Under the pieces are notes generated by a model. That model worked only from the letters and a program-made list of their open reading frames with translations. It was not told the origin of the DNA and ran no database searches. Positions 1 to 11,769 of a DNA stretch of 64,000 nucleotides are shown here, piece after piece. Origin of the DNA: Rhodamnia argentea (lineage: Eukaryota > Streptophyta > Magnoliopsida > Myrtales > Myrtaceae); the NCBI RefSeq assembly GCF_020921035.1, contig NC_063151.1, positions 33,672,934 through 33,736,933 of the forward strand, read 5' to 3'. The position numbers were made by a program, and so were the translations under genes. Positions within the stretch are counted from its first letter, which is position 1; each line of letters opens with the position of its first letter.

Positions 1-176
1 GGTTTCCTAACTACACAAATTGGCCGGCGTGCTGAAAATGACAACCTGCCGATATTCAGGGACTGTTGACTTCCCACTGTCCGAGTCAAATTTATTAAAA
101 GATCAGAAAAAAAAAATTGAGGGAAAAAGGGTACTGAAGTTCGATGTTTGCTAGTGCTAGGGCTTTTTATCATCTG

Positions 177-755
177 CTAATCCCAGATGGAGTGTTGCAG
201 CATTCCGCCCCACTCATCCAGCTCCATGTCGCCGAGATCCAAGGCCGCTGTCGGGTCGGCTCCCACAGCACCCGCCGCCTGCTCCATCCACATCTTCGGC
301 GAATCCAGCGGCGCCTCGTTGATGGCTTCGATCTGGCTCGGGCTGAGCCCCACTCGCACTGGGCCCGAGCTCCCGCCCGTGCAGTCGCCTCCCCCGCCGG
401 CCCCCTCCCCTCCCTCCGCCCTCCTGAACCTCAATGCCGCCTCCTGGGCTGCCAGCTGCACCGCTCCGGAGCTCGCGTTGGCGGGCTTTGGCAGGACCCC
501 GGCGAGGTCGGGGAAGTTCAGGGCGGCCCCCGGCCCCCTCAAGTGCAGCGCCGCCACGTCGTAGGCCGCGGCGGCCATCTCCGGCGACTCGTAGCTCCCG
601 AGCCAGATTCGCGTCTTCTTGCCCGGCTCGCGAATCTCGGACACCCACTTCCCCCATTTCCGGCGCCGGACCCCCTTGTACCGAGCAACGCAAGGCGCAT
701 CATTGTCATGGTTTCCGAGATAACGATCAGCTCCTCCTCGCTGCATTCTTTTCAT
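177..755 (-). CDS. DREB/ERF transcription factor, ERF022/ERF021-like (copy 1)
   Basis: Single-exon gene for a 192-residue AP2/ERF DNA-binding protein expected in the nucleus. The AP2 domain spans about residues 26-84 ([19 protein letters not shown] to LNFPD). It has Val14 and Glu19 of the domain, the DREB signature that favours DRE/CRT (CCGAC) sites. The linker after the domain ([20 protein letters not shown]) and the C-terminal motif [16 protein letters not shown], followed by an acidic tail ending in SIWD, match the A-4 DREB proteins ERF021/ERF022 of Arabidopsis. The start at 755 is the first ATG after a strong TATA box; a second in-frame ATG follows three codons later. Two relatives lie at 8608-9165 and 17761-18297. 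GC content is far above the flanking DNA, as in the other ERF genes here. Family assignment is firm; one-to-one orthology is not. Confidence 0.95.
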   Translation of the reverse strand: MKRMQRGGADRYLGNHDNDAPCVARYKGVRRRKWGKWVSEIREPGKKTRIWLGSYESPEMAAAAYDVAALHLRGPGAALNFPDLAGVLPKPANASSGAVQLAAQEAALRFRRAEGGEGAGGGGDCTGGSSGPVRVGLSPSQIEAINEAPLDSPKMWMEQAAGAVGADPTAALDLGDMELDEWGGMLQHSIWD

Positions 756-825
756 CTGTTGGGTCTCGTCGAGCGAACGTGTTGAGGGATCGAGTCTGAG
801 CTCCGAGCTCAGTTCGTTTTGGGCG

Positions 826-833
826 TATATATA
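826..833 (-). promoter_or_regulatory. TATA box of ERF copy 1
   Basis: TATATATA read on the minus strand, 71 bases upstream of the ATG at 755. This predicts transcription starting near 800 and a short leader of about 45 nt. Confidence 0.7.
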
Positions 834-840
834 GGGTCTG

Positions 841-1685
841 AACTTTGCATTCGCTCACATGACTATCGAGGCTGTAGGGAGTCACCTCAAAGGAGCGAGC
901 TTCCACGTAACTTACGTAGTAGTGGGAACACGCTGGCGAAACCCGACCGTGTTGTGATGTTTTTGCGTTCGAGCGTCTCTAGTTATTTACCAAACTTATC
1001 TTAATGTTTTTAGAAATGCGTCGTCCTTAAAACCCACATATAAAAAATACAAATAAAAAAAGAAAAACCACCAAAAATCTTAAGTTTTAAGAAATGCCAC
1101 GTTCTTAAAACCCACATACAAAAAAATAAAAATAATAATAAAGAGAAAAAATCACCAAAAATCCTAAATTATATCTACTAAGGCACATTTATTCCAATTT
1201 TTTTGTGACACAAAATACGCCAAACTGGTACTCATGTAATGTTTATTCCAAACTCTTTTTATGACACCAAAAACCCTAAACGTATATTAATGTGACACGT
1301 TTACCTCAAAATTTGAGGGTAAATGTGTCATATGCTTAATAATTTGGGGTAAATACGGGTATAAGTATTAGGTTTTTGGCGTCACAAACAAATTTTGGGA
1401 TAAATATGTCACACGAAAATAAATTTCAAGTTTTTTCCATCACAAAAAAAATTAGAATAAATATATTACAATAATTATAATTTAGGATTTTGGTGACTTT
1501 TTTCTCGTCAAAACTTGCTCATCCAGGTTTTACTATGCCACCAAACCATCACACGTGACAAAAGACATTGGAGTTCGACGATGCAAATGTCAACTGTTGT
1601 TTCAAAGGAAACCCTAACCCGAAAGGTAGGAAGGTCGATGGTCAAGCTAGGAGAGTCTTCTTATTTTATGTAAAATACCATGCGA
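841..1685. repeat. AT-rich intergenic DNA with a 78-bp tandem duplication and a foldback MITE relic
   Basis: No gene is seen. A unit of about 78 bp (GAAATG..., CTTAAAACCCACATA...) occurs twice in tandem over 1008-1165. From about 1195 to 1500 the sequence folds back on itself: CCAAACTGGTACTCATGTAATG-type units on the left face TAAATATGTCACAC-type units on the right. This is the arrangement of the better preserved elements at 3187, 38310 and 44654, so it is probably an older copy of that family. Confidence 0.5.
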
Positions 1686-3080
1686 AATCCTCAGATGAGA
1701 AAGGAAAATCTTGTCGGCATGTCAAATCGTTCTAGATGTAAGGAGGAAACATTTGCAACAAAGTTCGTGGAGTCGTTTAAGACCCGGTGGAGTCGTTTAA
1801 GACCCGCAGGAATCGAAGATCTGAGCCCATAAGTCGGATTTGTGCACCGTGTGCAGCATCGACAGGCCAGGATGTCGTATGTATGAAGAGTCATGTAGCG
1901 TTTGGATTGACTTTTTAATGAAATCGATTCAAGTAAGTCGTTCGTAATGTTTAAGGCACGTTTGGACTTACCTTTTTTAAATTTCACACTTTTCGTGTAA
2001 TCGAAATCTTGCTGCCCGCACATTTTGATTGATTTTAATGCGATCCTATATGTAAAGATAATAGACAAATAGGCTTGCATGTATTATTTCATAATTTTTA
2101 GCAATTTAAAATAATATTTTAAATTTTGAGGAGAAGGCAGAAAAACACATTTTACTTTTCAGTAGTTGGGAACAAACAGGCCGATTGAAGTTGCGTTTGA
2201 ACTCAGAATCCTCCATTTTCGGTGTTTCAAAACCTTTTTTTCTATCCTGGGCTCGCTTATTCGTCACATTTTTAACCCATTTGTTGCACATCTTTTTTTT
2301 TATTTTTTATGTATTGATAAAAGTAGTTTTTCTTTTCTTTTCTCCTTGAAATTGAAAATACCTTTTCTCGTAATTATATGCGAATTCACATGTTTATATT
2401 TGTAAATAGGTTCGAGCAGTAAAGGATTAAAAAAAAAAAATCAAAGTGCACGCCATAAGATTTAGATTAAATGAAAATGAAAATCCAATCACAAGTACTT
2501 CTTACAACTAATTAGGGTCGTTATGGAATTCAGGGATTTTTGTTTTGCTGGATCTGAAAACCAGTTGTCTGATAACAAGAGTACAAATTGATTTGAAATT
2601 TTTCAGAGTCGAGCTTCGTTCGTGTTGCACCTTCATCTGTGCGTGCGAGTTCTCGCTACTATTTTGTGCTATTATGCTCACCACATATAGGCCTTCTATA
2701 TTTGACCGGAAAAAAAAAACGACCTTCCATAATTCAATATATATATATATATATATATATAATTGCAGTCATGCTTACGTAATGTAGATGTTCCATTTTT
2801 TTTTGGGGGGGAGGGGGTCGAAATAGATGTTCAATTTAATGAAGAACATGTGCAAACTGAACTACTACAAGTTTGGAAACTACTATGATAATTTTGGAAG
2901 TGGACATAGGACGAGCATATTGTTTTTTCTTCAGTAGCAATTCCATTTCTCATATTGTCGCATTTGTTTCTCTCGTGCAATTCAATTATTGGCTTCCCGA
3001 TTGAAACGTGAGGAAAGTGCCCTTTTGACTGAACGTGGAATCTACATCTACGCACCCACCCATATTCGCCCTAATTTTGT
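1686..3080. other. Intergenic region, no gene recognised
   Basis: AT-rich sequence with only short chance ORFs. It holds a perfect 20-bp tandem duplication (GTGGAGTCGTTTAAGACCCG at 1767-1786 and 1787-1806) and an (AT)n microsatellite at about 2737-2761. No promoter or RNA gene could be supported. Confidence 0.5.
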
Positions 3081-3087
3081 ACTTTTT

Positions 3088-3134
3088 AAACGGAGACAAG
3101 ATTCAACCAAAAAAAAAAAAAACGGAGACAAGAT
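3088..3134 (+). mobile_element. Oligo(A) micro-insertion with 15-bp target duplication
   Basis: The 15-mer AAACGGAGACAAGAT occurs at 3088-3102 and again at 3120-3134. It flanks a 17-bp insert, TCAACC followed by a run of A. A long exact duplication around a poly(A) tail is the mark of L1-type target-primed reverse transcription. The insert is so short that only the tail of some retroposon was copied. Compare 11105-11153 and 23653-23704. Confidence 0.6.
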
Positions 3135-3186
3135 GTTTAGACCCCAAAAAAAAAAAAAACAAAGGAAAACAATATATATTTTTTTT

Positions 3187-3701
3187 ATTAATGCCACGAA
3201 AAATTCTAAACCGGTACACTTGCGATAAATTTACCCCAAACTTTTTTTTACCACGAAAAATTCTAAACCGGTACACTTGCGATAAATTTACGCTAAACCG
3301 ATACACGTGTGACAAATTTACCATTCGTCAATTTTCGTTAAATTCAACTGTCAAATTGCTAAGTTAGATGGCCTGTGACAATTCATGGGTTTGCCAGTTT
3401 AGGGTCTTTACTCTCTATTGTCACAAGTGTATCAATTTCAGATTTTTTGTGATATTAACCCAATCTAACGAAATGTAAATTTGTCGCAGGTGCATCGGTT
3501 TAGGATTTTTTGTGATCCAAAAAATTAGTTTGTGGTAAATTTGTCACGGATATATCAATTTAGGATTTTTTTATGATTAAAAAAATATTTTTGGTTAAAT
3601 TTATCATAGGTGTACCACTTTACGGTTTTTCGTGGTCAAAAAAATAATTTGTGGTAAATTTGTCACACGTGTCTTGGTTTAAAATTTTTCGTGGTATTAA
3701 C
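3187..3701. mobile_element. Mutator-like MITE with internal subrepeats (family A)
   Basis: Non-coding element of about 515 bp with terminal inverted repeats. The left end reads ATTAATGCCACGAAAAATTC and the right end, reverse complemented, reads GTTAATACCACGAAAAATTT. Inside, a unit of roughly 42-65 bp (CACGAAAAATTCTAAACCGG, then TACACTTGCGATAAATTTAC) is repeated in one direction on the left arm and in the opposite direction on the right arm, so most of the element can fold back. It inserted into a T-rich stretch, so its target duplication cannot be read. Related copies lie at 38310-38771, 44654-45031 and, decayed, 1195-1500. Confidence 0.6.
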
Positions 3702-3763
3702 CTTTTTTTTTTTGTCGGATAAAAAACAAGATGTACTTCATAGTGACCGGAAATATTCGATTT

Positions 3764-4000
3764 AAGTGTTCGTTTATTTCGCAAAAAATAAATAATTCAT
3801 AAAATATTTCTCTACACATATGATAATTTTTATCGCGCAAAATAATTAGCTAGCAAAAAAAGTTTTATCAGCAATAAAATTTTTTGTCTAAACATGACAC
3901 AAATATCTTTCATTCTTTCGTTTTTATAAGCAATATAAACATTCATTTTCAGAAATATATCTTTTTTATCGCTCGTTTTTTGTGAAACAAATGGGAGCGC
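3764..4000. mobile_element. hAT-type MITE
   Basis: About 235 bp of AT-rich DNA bounded by imperfect inverted repeats. The left end is GTGTTCGTTTATTTCGCAAA. The right end, reverse complemented, is GCGCTCCCATTTGTTTCACA. The sequence GTTCGTTTRTTTCGC is typical of hAT-derived MITE ends. It has no coding capacity, and no clean 8-bp target duplication could be read. A related element is at about 10580-10825. Confidence 0.45.
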
Positions 4001-4956
4001 TAGATACTAACGAAGTATCGACCGTCCATAGAGTGAGCCTGTTGTCATCGTGGTTTTCATATGATGCCAGCGGAGGAGTCCAACTCAAAAAGTCCATACC
4101 CGGTACCTCACTGACTGATTAAGATTTTTTGAGATTGAGAATGCATCGGGGAGTCGAACATTCGAGGCTTCGGCATGCGAATCACGAGTTGGACTACGCG
4201 ACTGATCCCGTGATTAGCCTCATGTTAGTCCTGTTAATCCAAGGAGTTACAGGGGTCTTGAACTTTTAATCCCCAGGTTGTTAACCTAACGAGTACACGT
4301 TGACTAAAAATCCTTAATCTCCCACGACCGCCCACTTAGAACCACACGATTGCGGCATTAATTTAATCAAAAAAATGGGGTTAATCACTAACAGCTGGAT
4401 CATGGTGAGTGCCAGTTAATTTGTCCACCATTGCTCGGCTAAAGCCTCGAGTCAAATCTTGGAATTGAAACTTTTCTGACGATGTCAAAGAAGAAAGTGA
4501 AGTGAATTAAAAAAATTTAAAAGAGAAAGGGGGGGATTTGAAAATTGCACCGCCACCACCGCCACCGGGCCACACCCTCTTTGGTCCCCGGTACGGTTTC
4601 CGCGTTCGCTGGGGGTGGCCTGGCACTGACAGCCGCCGCTTGACCGTGTCCACCGGCAACTCCCGCCATCCGTACACGGAGACCTCGGACCGAGAGCAAA
4701 AGCTGCCACGTGGAATCTTACTGTTCTTTACAGTTAATCCGATGTTTGACATGATCTATGATATTTTCTGTTGTGGAATCCAGTTTGCAAATCGTGGGTC
4801 CTTCATTAGTCACCCACGTGTCTTTTGTTTTTCTCCTGCCCGCCTCTGTTTAATTCGCAGAGTCTTCTACATCCGCCAATGAGCGAACAACGTGAGCGTA
4901 TTTAGAGTCAATTTCGTAACTAAAATCTCTTTGCACGTCAATGGTTCACATTAGAA
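4001..4956. other. Intergenic region, no gene recognised
   Basis: Mixed-composition DNA with a GC-rich island at about 4540-4710. Reading frames exist across the island on both strands, but none resembles a known protein and none has a convincing start or splice context. It may be a decayed promoter or exon; nothing more can be supported. Confidence 0.4.
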
Positions 4957-5452
4957 AGAAGTATCACAAAAGCCCTAAACTTGTTATATTAATTTTAATT
5001 CAATCATAAATTTTTCAACCGGATCAATTTAGTGTTAAACCATTTTTTATATTAATATCAATTCGGTCCATTCGATCCAAGCGAGAATCGCAACCCTCGC
5101 TAGAACTAGGTGAGGTCCGCCTCACACGTGGCTAGAGAGGTCGCGATGACCCTGGGCAACGGCTAGCCAGCCCTCGCCGGTGGCCCATGAAGACCGGCTG
5201 GCGAGGGCCGGCCAAAGTATAAGTTTAAGGAGGGAAAAAAGGAAAAATAATAATTAACAATAATTTTTATAAAAAAATATCAATGTCATCGCTAACTGTT
5301 TTATATGGCATCGGTAATATTCACGTCATCAATTTTTAATCAAAACTAGCAAGAGCATCAATACAAGAATGGTTTAGAACTAAATCGATCCAATTGAAAA
5401 TTTAAGATTGAATTGGTATAAACACAATAGGTTTGGAACTTTTTTAGTACTG
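4957..5452. mobile_element. Non-autonomous TIR element (family B), copy 1
   Basis: Starts near CACAAAAGCCCTAAACTTGT, continues with TTAATTCAATCATAAATTTT, and ends with the inverted counterpart ATAGGTTTGGAACTTTTTTA. The centre is GC-rich (CTGGCGAGGGCCGGCC) and flanked by AT-rich arms. The same layout recurs at 11160-11769, 14813-15158 and 15990-16640. No transposase is encoded. Confidence 0.5.
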
Positions 5453-5869
5453 ATTCCGTTCACATTGAATGTCCAAATTATATTTAACGCGATGTTGACC
5501 AAACAAAAATCCCAAGCATGTTGAGTTACTCTGCAGAGAGTATAAAGATCAAATGGGACGTGGATTCTCCACCCAGCATATCAATAAAGCGGTATCCGGT
5601 GATTTGACATCTGACAAAATAATGAGGGAGAGAGAGAGAGAGAGAGGATCTTCATCGGCCGACTGGATGCAATGATATTAAGCTTCGTCAGCCAGGTGAA
5701 GTTGTTGAATTGATTAGATTTTTGTGTCTCTTGACTTTACTTTTCCAACAAGCGGATTTTTACAAAACGTTTTGTATAGATAATACCATTTAAGGTTCTT
5801 GAACTTATTTGATTTTGTGCGTTTTTGTTGTTGAATTGTGTGCAATGTTATTCTTAATTTGCATGAGTA

Positions 5870-6720
5870 ATTTTTTCAGGGTTAGTATCGCAAAAAAGCT
5901 TTCAACTTTAACTCTTATCTTTTTCAATAAAAAAAAGAAAAAACAATCCTTTCTCAATTCTACTTTTTATTTCATAAAATAACTTTCAATTTTAGGTGCA
6001 GTTTCAATTCTACTTTAGTTTTTTTATCCTATGAAAGATCGCGAAATTCAGGTACAGTCCCAATTATATCTCAAAATATTTTGTCTCACAAAATACCCCA
6101 AACTTTAGGTCCACTACTAATTATACTATAAATATTTTTTTGTCTCATAAAAAAAAAATCCAACCTTTAGATTCAATTTCAATTTTACTCTACTTACCGT
6201 CTCTTAAAAGATCACGAACTTATACTTTAGTCATAAATTTGCCTCTATTTAACCCTCTGTCAAAATCCCCCTGAGCGATTTTGCACTCGATCTTCGATCT
6301 CTCCCGCTTGGAAATATTTCGTCTTTCGCATTGAGAGAGATTGTGCTCAAGACACTTGGACATCTCGTGCTTTGAAGTTTTCCATTTCTCGGTTATTAAC
6401 GAGAAATTTTGGACAGATGGTTAATGGGACACATTTGCAATTCAAGTAAAATGTTTTGATTTTTTTACGAGACTATAAAAATTTAGGATAAAATTGAATG
6501 CGGAAAGTAAAATTAGGACAAGACCTAAAGTTTAGAGTTTTTAATTGGACAAAAAAAAAATATAATTGAATTAGGACACGACCTAAATTTAAGAATTTTT
6601 TATGGGACAAAAAAATTAAGGGCAAAATTGAGATAGGACCTAAAGTTTGAGATTTTTTATGAGACAAAAAATAAAATTGAGACAGAGCTAAGAGGATTTT
6701 TAGGACATTAGGTCAATTTT
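5870..6720. repeat. Large imperfect inverted repeat with tandem subunits
   Basis: The left arm (about 5870-6230) carries several units containing TCAATTCTACTTT, then CTCAAAATAT, then CACAAAATACCCCAAACTTT. The right arm (about 6460-6710) carries the reverse complement units, with CCTAAAGTTTGAGATTTTTT and ATGGGACAAAAAAATTAAGG. The arms surround about 230 bp of unrelated sequence. This looks like another foldback or MITE-type element; its ends are not sharp. A (GA)n tract lies just upstream at 5628-5646. Confidence 0.45.
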
Positions 6721-6729
6721 TTCGTGTTA

Positions 6730-8600
6730 AACCTTCGATAAAACCTTACTGAAAATGGGAAACGACACTTAAGCGTAACTTCGACTCTTATACGACAGCA
6801 ACGCTTAGGTGGCTAGAAAATTAAACAAAATCATTTCCAAAGTCCGACCAAAAGAAGAAAGTATTATTTCCAAAGAAATCTTTAATAATAAAAAGAGGAA
6901 ACTGTTGCCAAGACAGCAGGGGGCGGTGGAGTGTCCTTCCCGCCACCACCAACCACCGCATACGTACACGCAGGGTTGGAGAGACGGAGACTCTCTGGTC
7001 TCTGCGCGTGTGAGGGAGAGAGAGAGAGAGAGGGGGACAACGGCAGTGGCCGCGGCCCTCGCCGGCCTTGCCACTGGTAGACAAGGGCCGCAGCTCCTCG
7101 GCCATCACCGGTGAGGTCATGCCCATCGACGACGGCATCGACCTTCATCGCCGATCATTTAAACCCGACTTTCCTACCTCCTATCCCTCTACTTCCGAGT
7201 CAACTCACCCCCAGGTCCAAACTCAAGTCGGCGCCCAAGACCCCATGCACGCGGTTGCCTACACACTCAGTCCAAACTCAAAACCCTGTCTTCAACGTAG
7301 GCGATGGCGACAGGGAGACGGTGAAGGGAAAGAGCTCCAAGAAGCGGTCAAACCCGAGGACCCGCAAAAAAATTTCCGGATTACGCATTTGATAATTCCC
7401 TAAATTATGGCAAATGACCACACAATTAGGACCTGACCGAATGAAAACTAGAGAATTCCAAACTAAATATTACTTTCATAATCAGAAAGAAGCTGGCCAA
7501 AAGAAATTGAAATAAGATTTATTAAATCGTCTGAATACTAATCCAAATCTATAAACGCAGCGAAAAATGTTATAGATCTACATATCCATAAACGCAACGT
7601 GCGAATTATAGCCGAACAACAATCGAATCATCATATACGTATAATTACGCACGGATTGTACTAGATCAACATGCCCTGGAATCAATTTATATCACTAATC
7701 GGAGAAGCACATCACGATTAACAAACATACCTCAATTTTCATAGATTAGAAGTTCCAAAGAGGAAACGATTTGGATCCGCCGATCGATCGTTCTTCTAGA
7801 GAGACCATTTTTTGAGAGAGTGTTTTTGGAGAGAATTCTATCGCAGTGAATTTTTTAAAAATGACGTAGGTTCAATTGAGAAAAAATATACAATGTGCAA
7901 TCTTTTCACTTATGAAATAGGAAATAAAATCTCTCGATTGCAAATCCACCAATGCATTAAAGGCAATTATTGATTGGCCCTTTATTGACGCAATCAATTC
8001 CAACAATTCACCTTCTCAGATTCTCATTTGTGGTTCCTATGCAATTCAATACATCTGTCCGAAGGGTTTCCTTTCCAGGTGTCGCCACAATGACTCATCA
8101 TGACGTCATTGAAAAATGTGACTTTTTGGAGATTAGGCGCGCATCTTGGTACACGTGGCCAAACCCCCCAATCAACCAAGAGCAGAGAAGCGAGAAGGTG
8201 CACGTGTACGTGCTTCTGCAAAAAAATCTTCCTCAGGTGGCGGAATCCTCCGCCTGGGCCTCCATACCCGAATAGCGAATACAAGAATCGAGTTCAGAAG
8301 TATGCATGGGCTTCCGATGTTTCGGGCTAGTGGGCCCCCGATTACAGCAAATCTCGAGCCCACCAGAATAGACAAAGTCTCACTGCAATTCATACTTAAT
8401 TTTTTTTTTCTGTGAATCAACATTTTTTTTCTGACGTTACTTAAGAAAAAGGTTACATCGATTGCGGTTAATTCGACATCTAAATCACTACGCGAGCTCT
8501 CTGTCTTACCCGCGATGTACTTCCAAATCAAGTTACAAACTGTCTTATGGATGCACGATTATCTGTGTACTGTGTGTGTAATGTAAGGCTTCAAGGCTGT
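6730..8600. other. Intergenic region between ERF copies 1 and 2, no gene recognised
   Basis: Contains a (GA)n microsatellite at about 7015-7032. The frames over 6800-7400 are low-complexity or Ser/Pro/Arg-rich and match nothing I know. The stretch 7640-7990 has the look of a dispersed repeat (a long AT-rich segment ending in CAATTCCAACAATTCACC) but has no identifiable ends. Confidence 0.4.
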
Positions 8601-8607
8601 ATCAAGG

Positions 8608-9165
8608 CTATATCCTTTCCCAAAGCAAACATTCGTTGGGCACGTCTCCAAACAGCTCTTTGTCCCAAGAGTTAGCGCTGCCCACCGAGGAGAACGAAGC
8701 CGGTGGCGACTCCTCCGCCGCCAGCAGCGCCTCTGCCATCTGCATCCACATCGTCGGTGAGTCTAGCGGCCACTCGTTGATGGCCGCGATCATGGCCGGC
8801 GGGAGGCTCACGGTCACCGGGGCCGCCTTGTTCAGGGCCGAGCTGGGGCTGGGGGCTGCTGCCGCCCGCAGTCGCAGCGCCGCCTCGTGGGCGGCCAAGC
8901 GCACGTCGTCCGCACTCGAGCTCCCCGGGCGGGGGAGGCTGGCAGCCCGTGCGGGGAAGTTGAGGCGGGCATCGCGGCCCCGGAAATGCAGTGCTGCCAC
9001 GTCATAGGCGGCGGCGGCCATCTCCGCGGTGTCGAAGCTGCCGAGCCATATCCTCGTCTTCTTCCCGGGCTCGCGGATCTCGGACACCCACTTCCCCCAC
9101 TTCCGCTTCCGGACGCCTCGGTAGCACGAGCTGGTGCCTCCGCGGCTGCTTCCTGCATCCTCCAT
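8608..9165 (-). CDS. DREB/ERF transcription factor, ERF022/ERF021-like (copy 2)
   Basis: Single-exon gene for 185 residues. The N-terminus [20 protein letters not shown] leads straight into the AP2 domain (about residues 15-73), with Val14 and Glu19 of the DREB type. After it come [20 protein letters not shown] and the conserved motif [16 protein letters not shown]. The tail is acidic and ends CLLWERI, a variant of the terminal W-D/E seen in the sister genes. The short N-terminus and [16 protein letters not shown] block are closer to copy 3 (17761-18297) than to copy 1, so copies 2 and 3 probably split most recently. The start is the ATG nearest the TATA box. Function as a nuclear stress or development regulator is inferred from family only. 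Confidence 0.95.
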   Translation of the reverse strand: MEDAGSSRGGTSSCYRGVRKRKWGKWVSEIREPGKKTRIWLGSFDTAEMAAAAYDVAALHFRGRDARLNFPARAASLPRPGSSSADDVRLAAHEAALRLRAAAAPSPSSALNKAAPVTVSLPPAMIAAINEWPLDSPTMWMQMAEALLAAEESPPASFSSVGSANSWDKELFGDVPNECLLWERI

Positions 9166-9275
9166 GCTCGGTAAGTAAGAGTTATACCTCAGTATGATTG
9201 GGTTAATGACTAAAGAAGTTAAAAGATTAAGAGAAGCTAATCATGATTAAGAGCAAGTGTGTTCCAGCTGCGGGT

Positions 9276-9283
9276 TATTTATA
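9276..9283 (-). promoter_or_regulatory. TATA box of ERF copy 2
   Basis: TATAAATA on the minus strand, 111 bases upstream of the ATG at 9165. This implies a leader of about 85 nt. Confidence 0.65.
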
Positions 9284-9289
9284 CACGAG

Positions 9290-11104
9290 AGGACTGGCTT
9301 TTGAGTGCTAGTGAATCTTGGACATATTGCATGGGGAGAGAGCGAGCTTCCACGTAGCTTCGGAATTAGACGAGGGACATCATCGTGTCAAGTTTCTTAT
9401 CAGATATTGCTGACCACATCAAGTTTCCAAAGTCCAGCCATTGTAATATAATATTCTCGCAGCTTAACAAAAATGGGAAAATCATTGAATAATAATATAA
9501 ATACCGCGTGACGAGAGTTAGGTAATTAATTTCTAGAAATTAATTCGCGAATCCACAAAGAGCTAGTGAATTAGCGCTCGAGATCTCGTGCTCTTACAAT
9601 CGATTTTACCACGTAGCTCTACAAGAACTATTGTTCTTATTAAATTTCTGAGCTTCTCAATTTCTCGAATCAAACGGCTTGCGTTTGATGTGTTAGCAAG
9701 GCGTAACCAATTCGAAATTTACTTCCCAACATAATCGAGAAATTAGCAACAAAAAAAAAAGAGAGGAGGAAATCAAGCATGAGTGATGCGATGGAGTGAT
9801 GTGATGTCCAGTTCGAAACGCGGTTTCGAGTTTAGGTGGCCCGGAATTCGGACCCACCCACTGACCCGGTTAATGAAGTTCTATGGTTGCTTAATCAGCT
9901 GAATGGATCACGCTAAGATACTTTTAAACATCGCTCCTTGTTTTCTGACTGAGTTACATCACGTGACGTTTTCACATTCGTTGATGTACGCAATGGCCAT
10001 TGTTTCGGATTAAACATTAGTTTTACTGAAGATTTGACCAGTTCCACGTTAGGAAGTTGATGACGGGCATTTAAAACGAAGATTTAAAACCCATGAGCAC
10101 CAATCTATTTACTTCTATTTTGCCACTAAAGAAACCAGGCAATTCTGCTGTGGTGGAATTGACTCGCAGCATCGATCGTATGTACATCTTGCTCTCTCTC
10201 GAAAGATACGCGGAGGGAGATTGCAAGTACATGAAGAAGTGGGATTTGCAGTACAGTTGGCTGCACGTGTGGAATGAATTGGGGCGCAACCTGGCTCTGA
10301 TACTATGACAGAAAATCTAATTGAAAAGCTTAAGCTTATGGAGGAAAGGGGAGATAAAGAGCATGTAAATCTGTGAATAAGCGATGCGGCTTAGTTTAAC
10401 GAGATCGATCTATTAATTAACTTATCCAGAAGATACAAATTCCGGTATCCTCAATATCGCGAGAAGAAAAATTAGGTTAAATATTAGGAGCGGAGACATG
10501 TTCATATCGAGCATTTCATGTATGAATTCGATCCCGAACTCTCTTAAATCTCTGTAACCGAATAGAGATGCAACTTATAGGCTTCGTTTGTTTATCGAAA
10601 AGTGAATTATTTGGCTAGCATTTTCCTAAAAAGGATCGCTCATATCGCATTCAAAAATAAATGAACGAAATATATTTTCATCACCCATAAAAATATTCAT
10701 ATATAAATTGTTGCCGATAATGATAATATTTATTATTGACTAATTTTTTCAAAGGATCATTTTTAGGAAAACGAATTTCAAATCATTTATATTTTACGAA
10801 ATAAATGAAAATTTAGACTGATATCGATACGAAAGAAGAATTTGCACAATATTGCTGAAAGTTTCAAAGGCTCGACGCGTCATCGGTGGCTTAAGCCAAA
10901 CTTTAGTGTGTTACCAACCTCGAAAGCGGGATGAGACTGATTTGATTGTTGCAACGTGAGATGGAAGTGGGACAACACTGCCTTGTCCCACTGGATTAGG
11001 AATGGGTCGATGACTTCGAGACTCCTATGATAGAGATTTCAAGTCATGATTTATACAATTGATAACCAATCCAATTGAATATTTGAGCGTGGGCACAATG
11101 TTAC
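9290..11104. other. Intergenic region with one hAT-type MITE, no gene recognised
   Basis: No coding region is supported; the frame at 10093-10308 is short and unfamiliar. At about 10580-10825 an AT-rich element begins GGCTTCGTTTGTTTATCG and ends with the inverted counterpart (AAATCATTTATATTTTACGA on the plus strand). It resembles the hAT-type MITE at 3764-4000. Confidence 0.4.
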
Positions 11105-11153
11105 ATCATCTAGAGGTGATTTTTTTTTTTGTCAGAATCATCTAGAGGTGATT
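11105..11153 (-). mobile_element. Oligo(A) micro-insertion with 17-bp target duplication
   Basis: The 17-mer ATCATCTAGAGGTGATT occurs exactly at 11105-11121 and 11137-11153. The 15 bp between them are nine T followed by GTCAGA, that is TCTGAC plus oligo(A) on the minus strand. This is the clearest of the tail-only insertions in the window. Confidence 0.65.
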
Positions 11154-11159
11154 ATGAGC

Positions 11160-11769
11160 TCAAAAAAATTACCAAAAAAAATCTTATTCTATTGTGATTG
11201 TATCAATTCAATCATAATTTTTTTTTTGTCGATTAAATTCTCAATGTTTTGTATATGTGTTAATTCAGTCAATCCAATCAATTTTGACCGTAAATCATCG
11301 ACATGGACGTCGACCCTCCTTTGTGGAGCAACCGGTGTTGAAGTTGACACAATTTTTATAATATTTTTTCTTTCATTTCCTTCTTCCTCTAGTCGGTCGT
11401 CGAGCCTCGACTACCGGTCAGAGGCGAGGGCCGGTACGGGTGAGCCTCGCCTAGCCATGGCGGGATTGGGGACGACCTTCGCTTGAGGATCTCTCCTCTA
11501 GCCAGTCGCTGGCTTCGTTACCTGCTGGAGAAGGAAGGAAGAGAAGACAAGAAAAAGAAAATAAAAAAGGACAAAAATAATTCAAAAAAATTAAAATAGT
11601 ATTAAAAATTATTCACGACAGCGCTAGTCACGCCACGTAGGATGGCTGTCGTCCATATCAGCGATTTTCGGACAAATGAAAAATGTTTTAGACTTAATGG
11701 TTAAAAAAATATTTAGGATTGAATTGACACAATAACAATATGTTTATGACTTTTTTGGTGATCCTCCCT
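11160..11769. mobile_element. Non-autonomous TIR element (family B), copy 2
   Basis: Begins near AAAAAAATTACCAAAAAAAA and ends with ATGACTTTTTTGGTGATCCT, an inverted counterpart. Next to the ends are TATCAATTCAATCATAATTT and, on the right, AGGATTGAATTGACACAATA. The GC-rich core again carries the CGAGGC/GCCTCG theme of the family. No coding capacity. Confidence 0.55.
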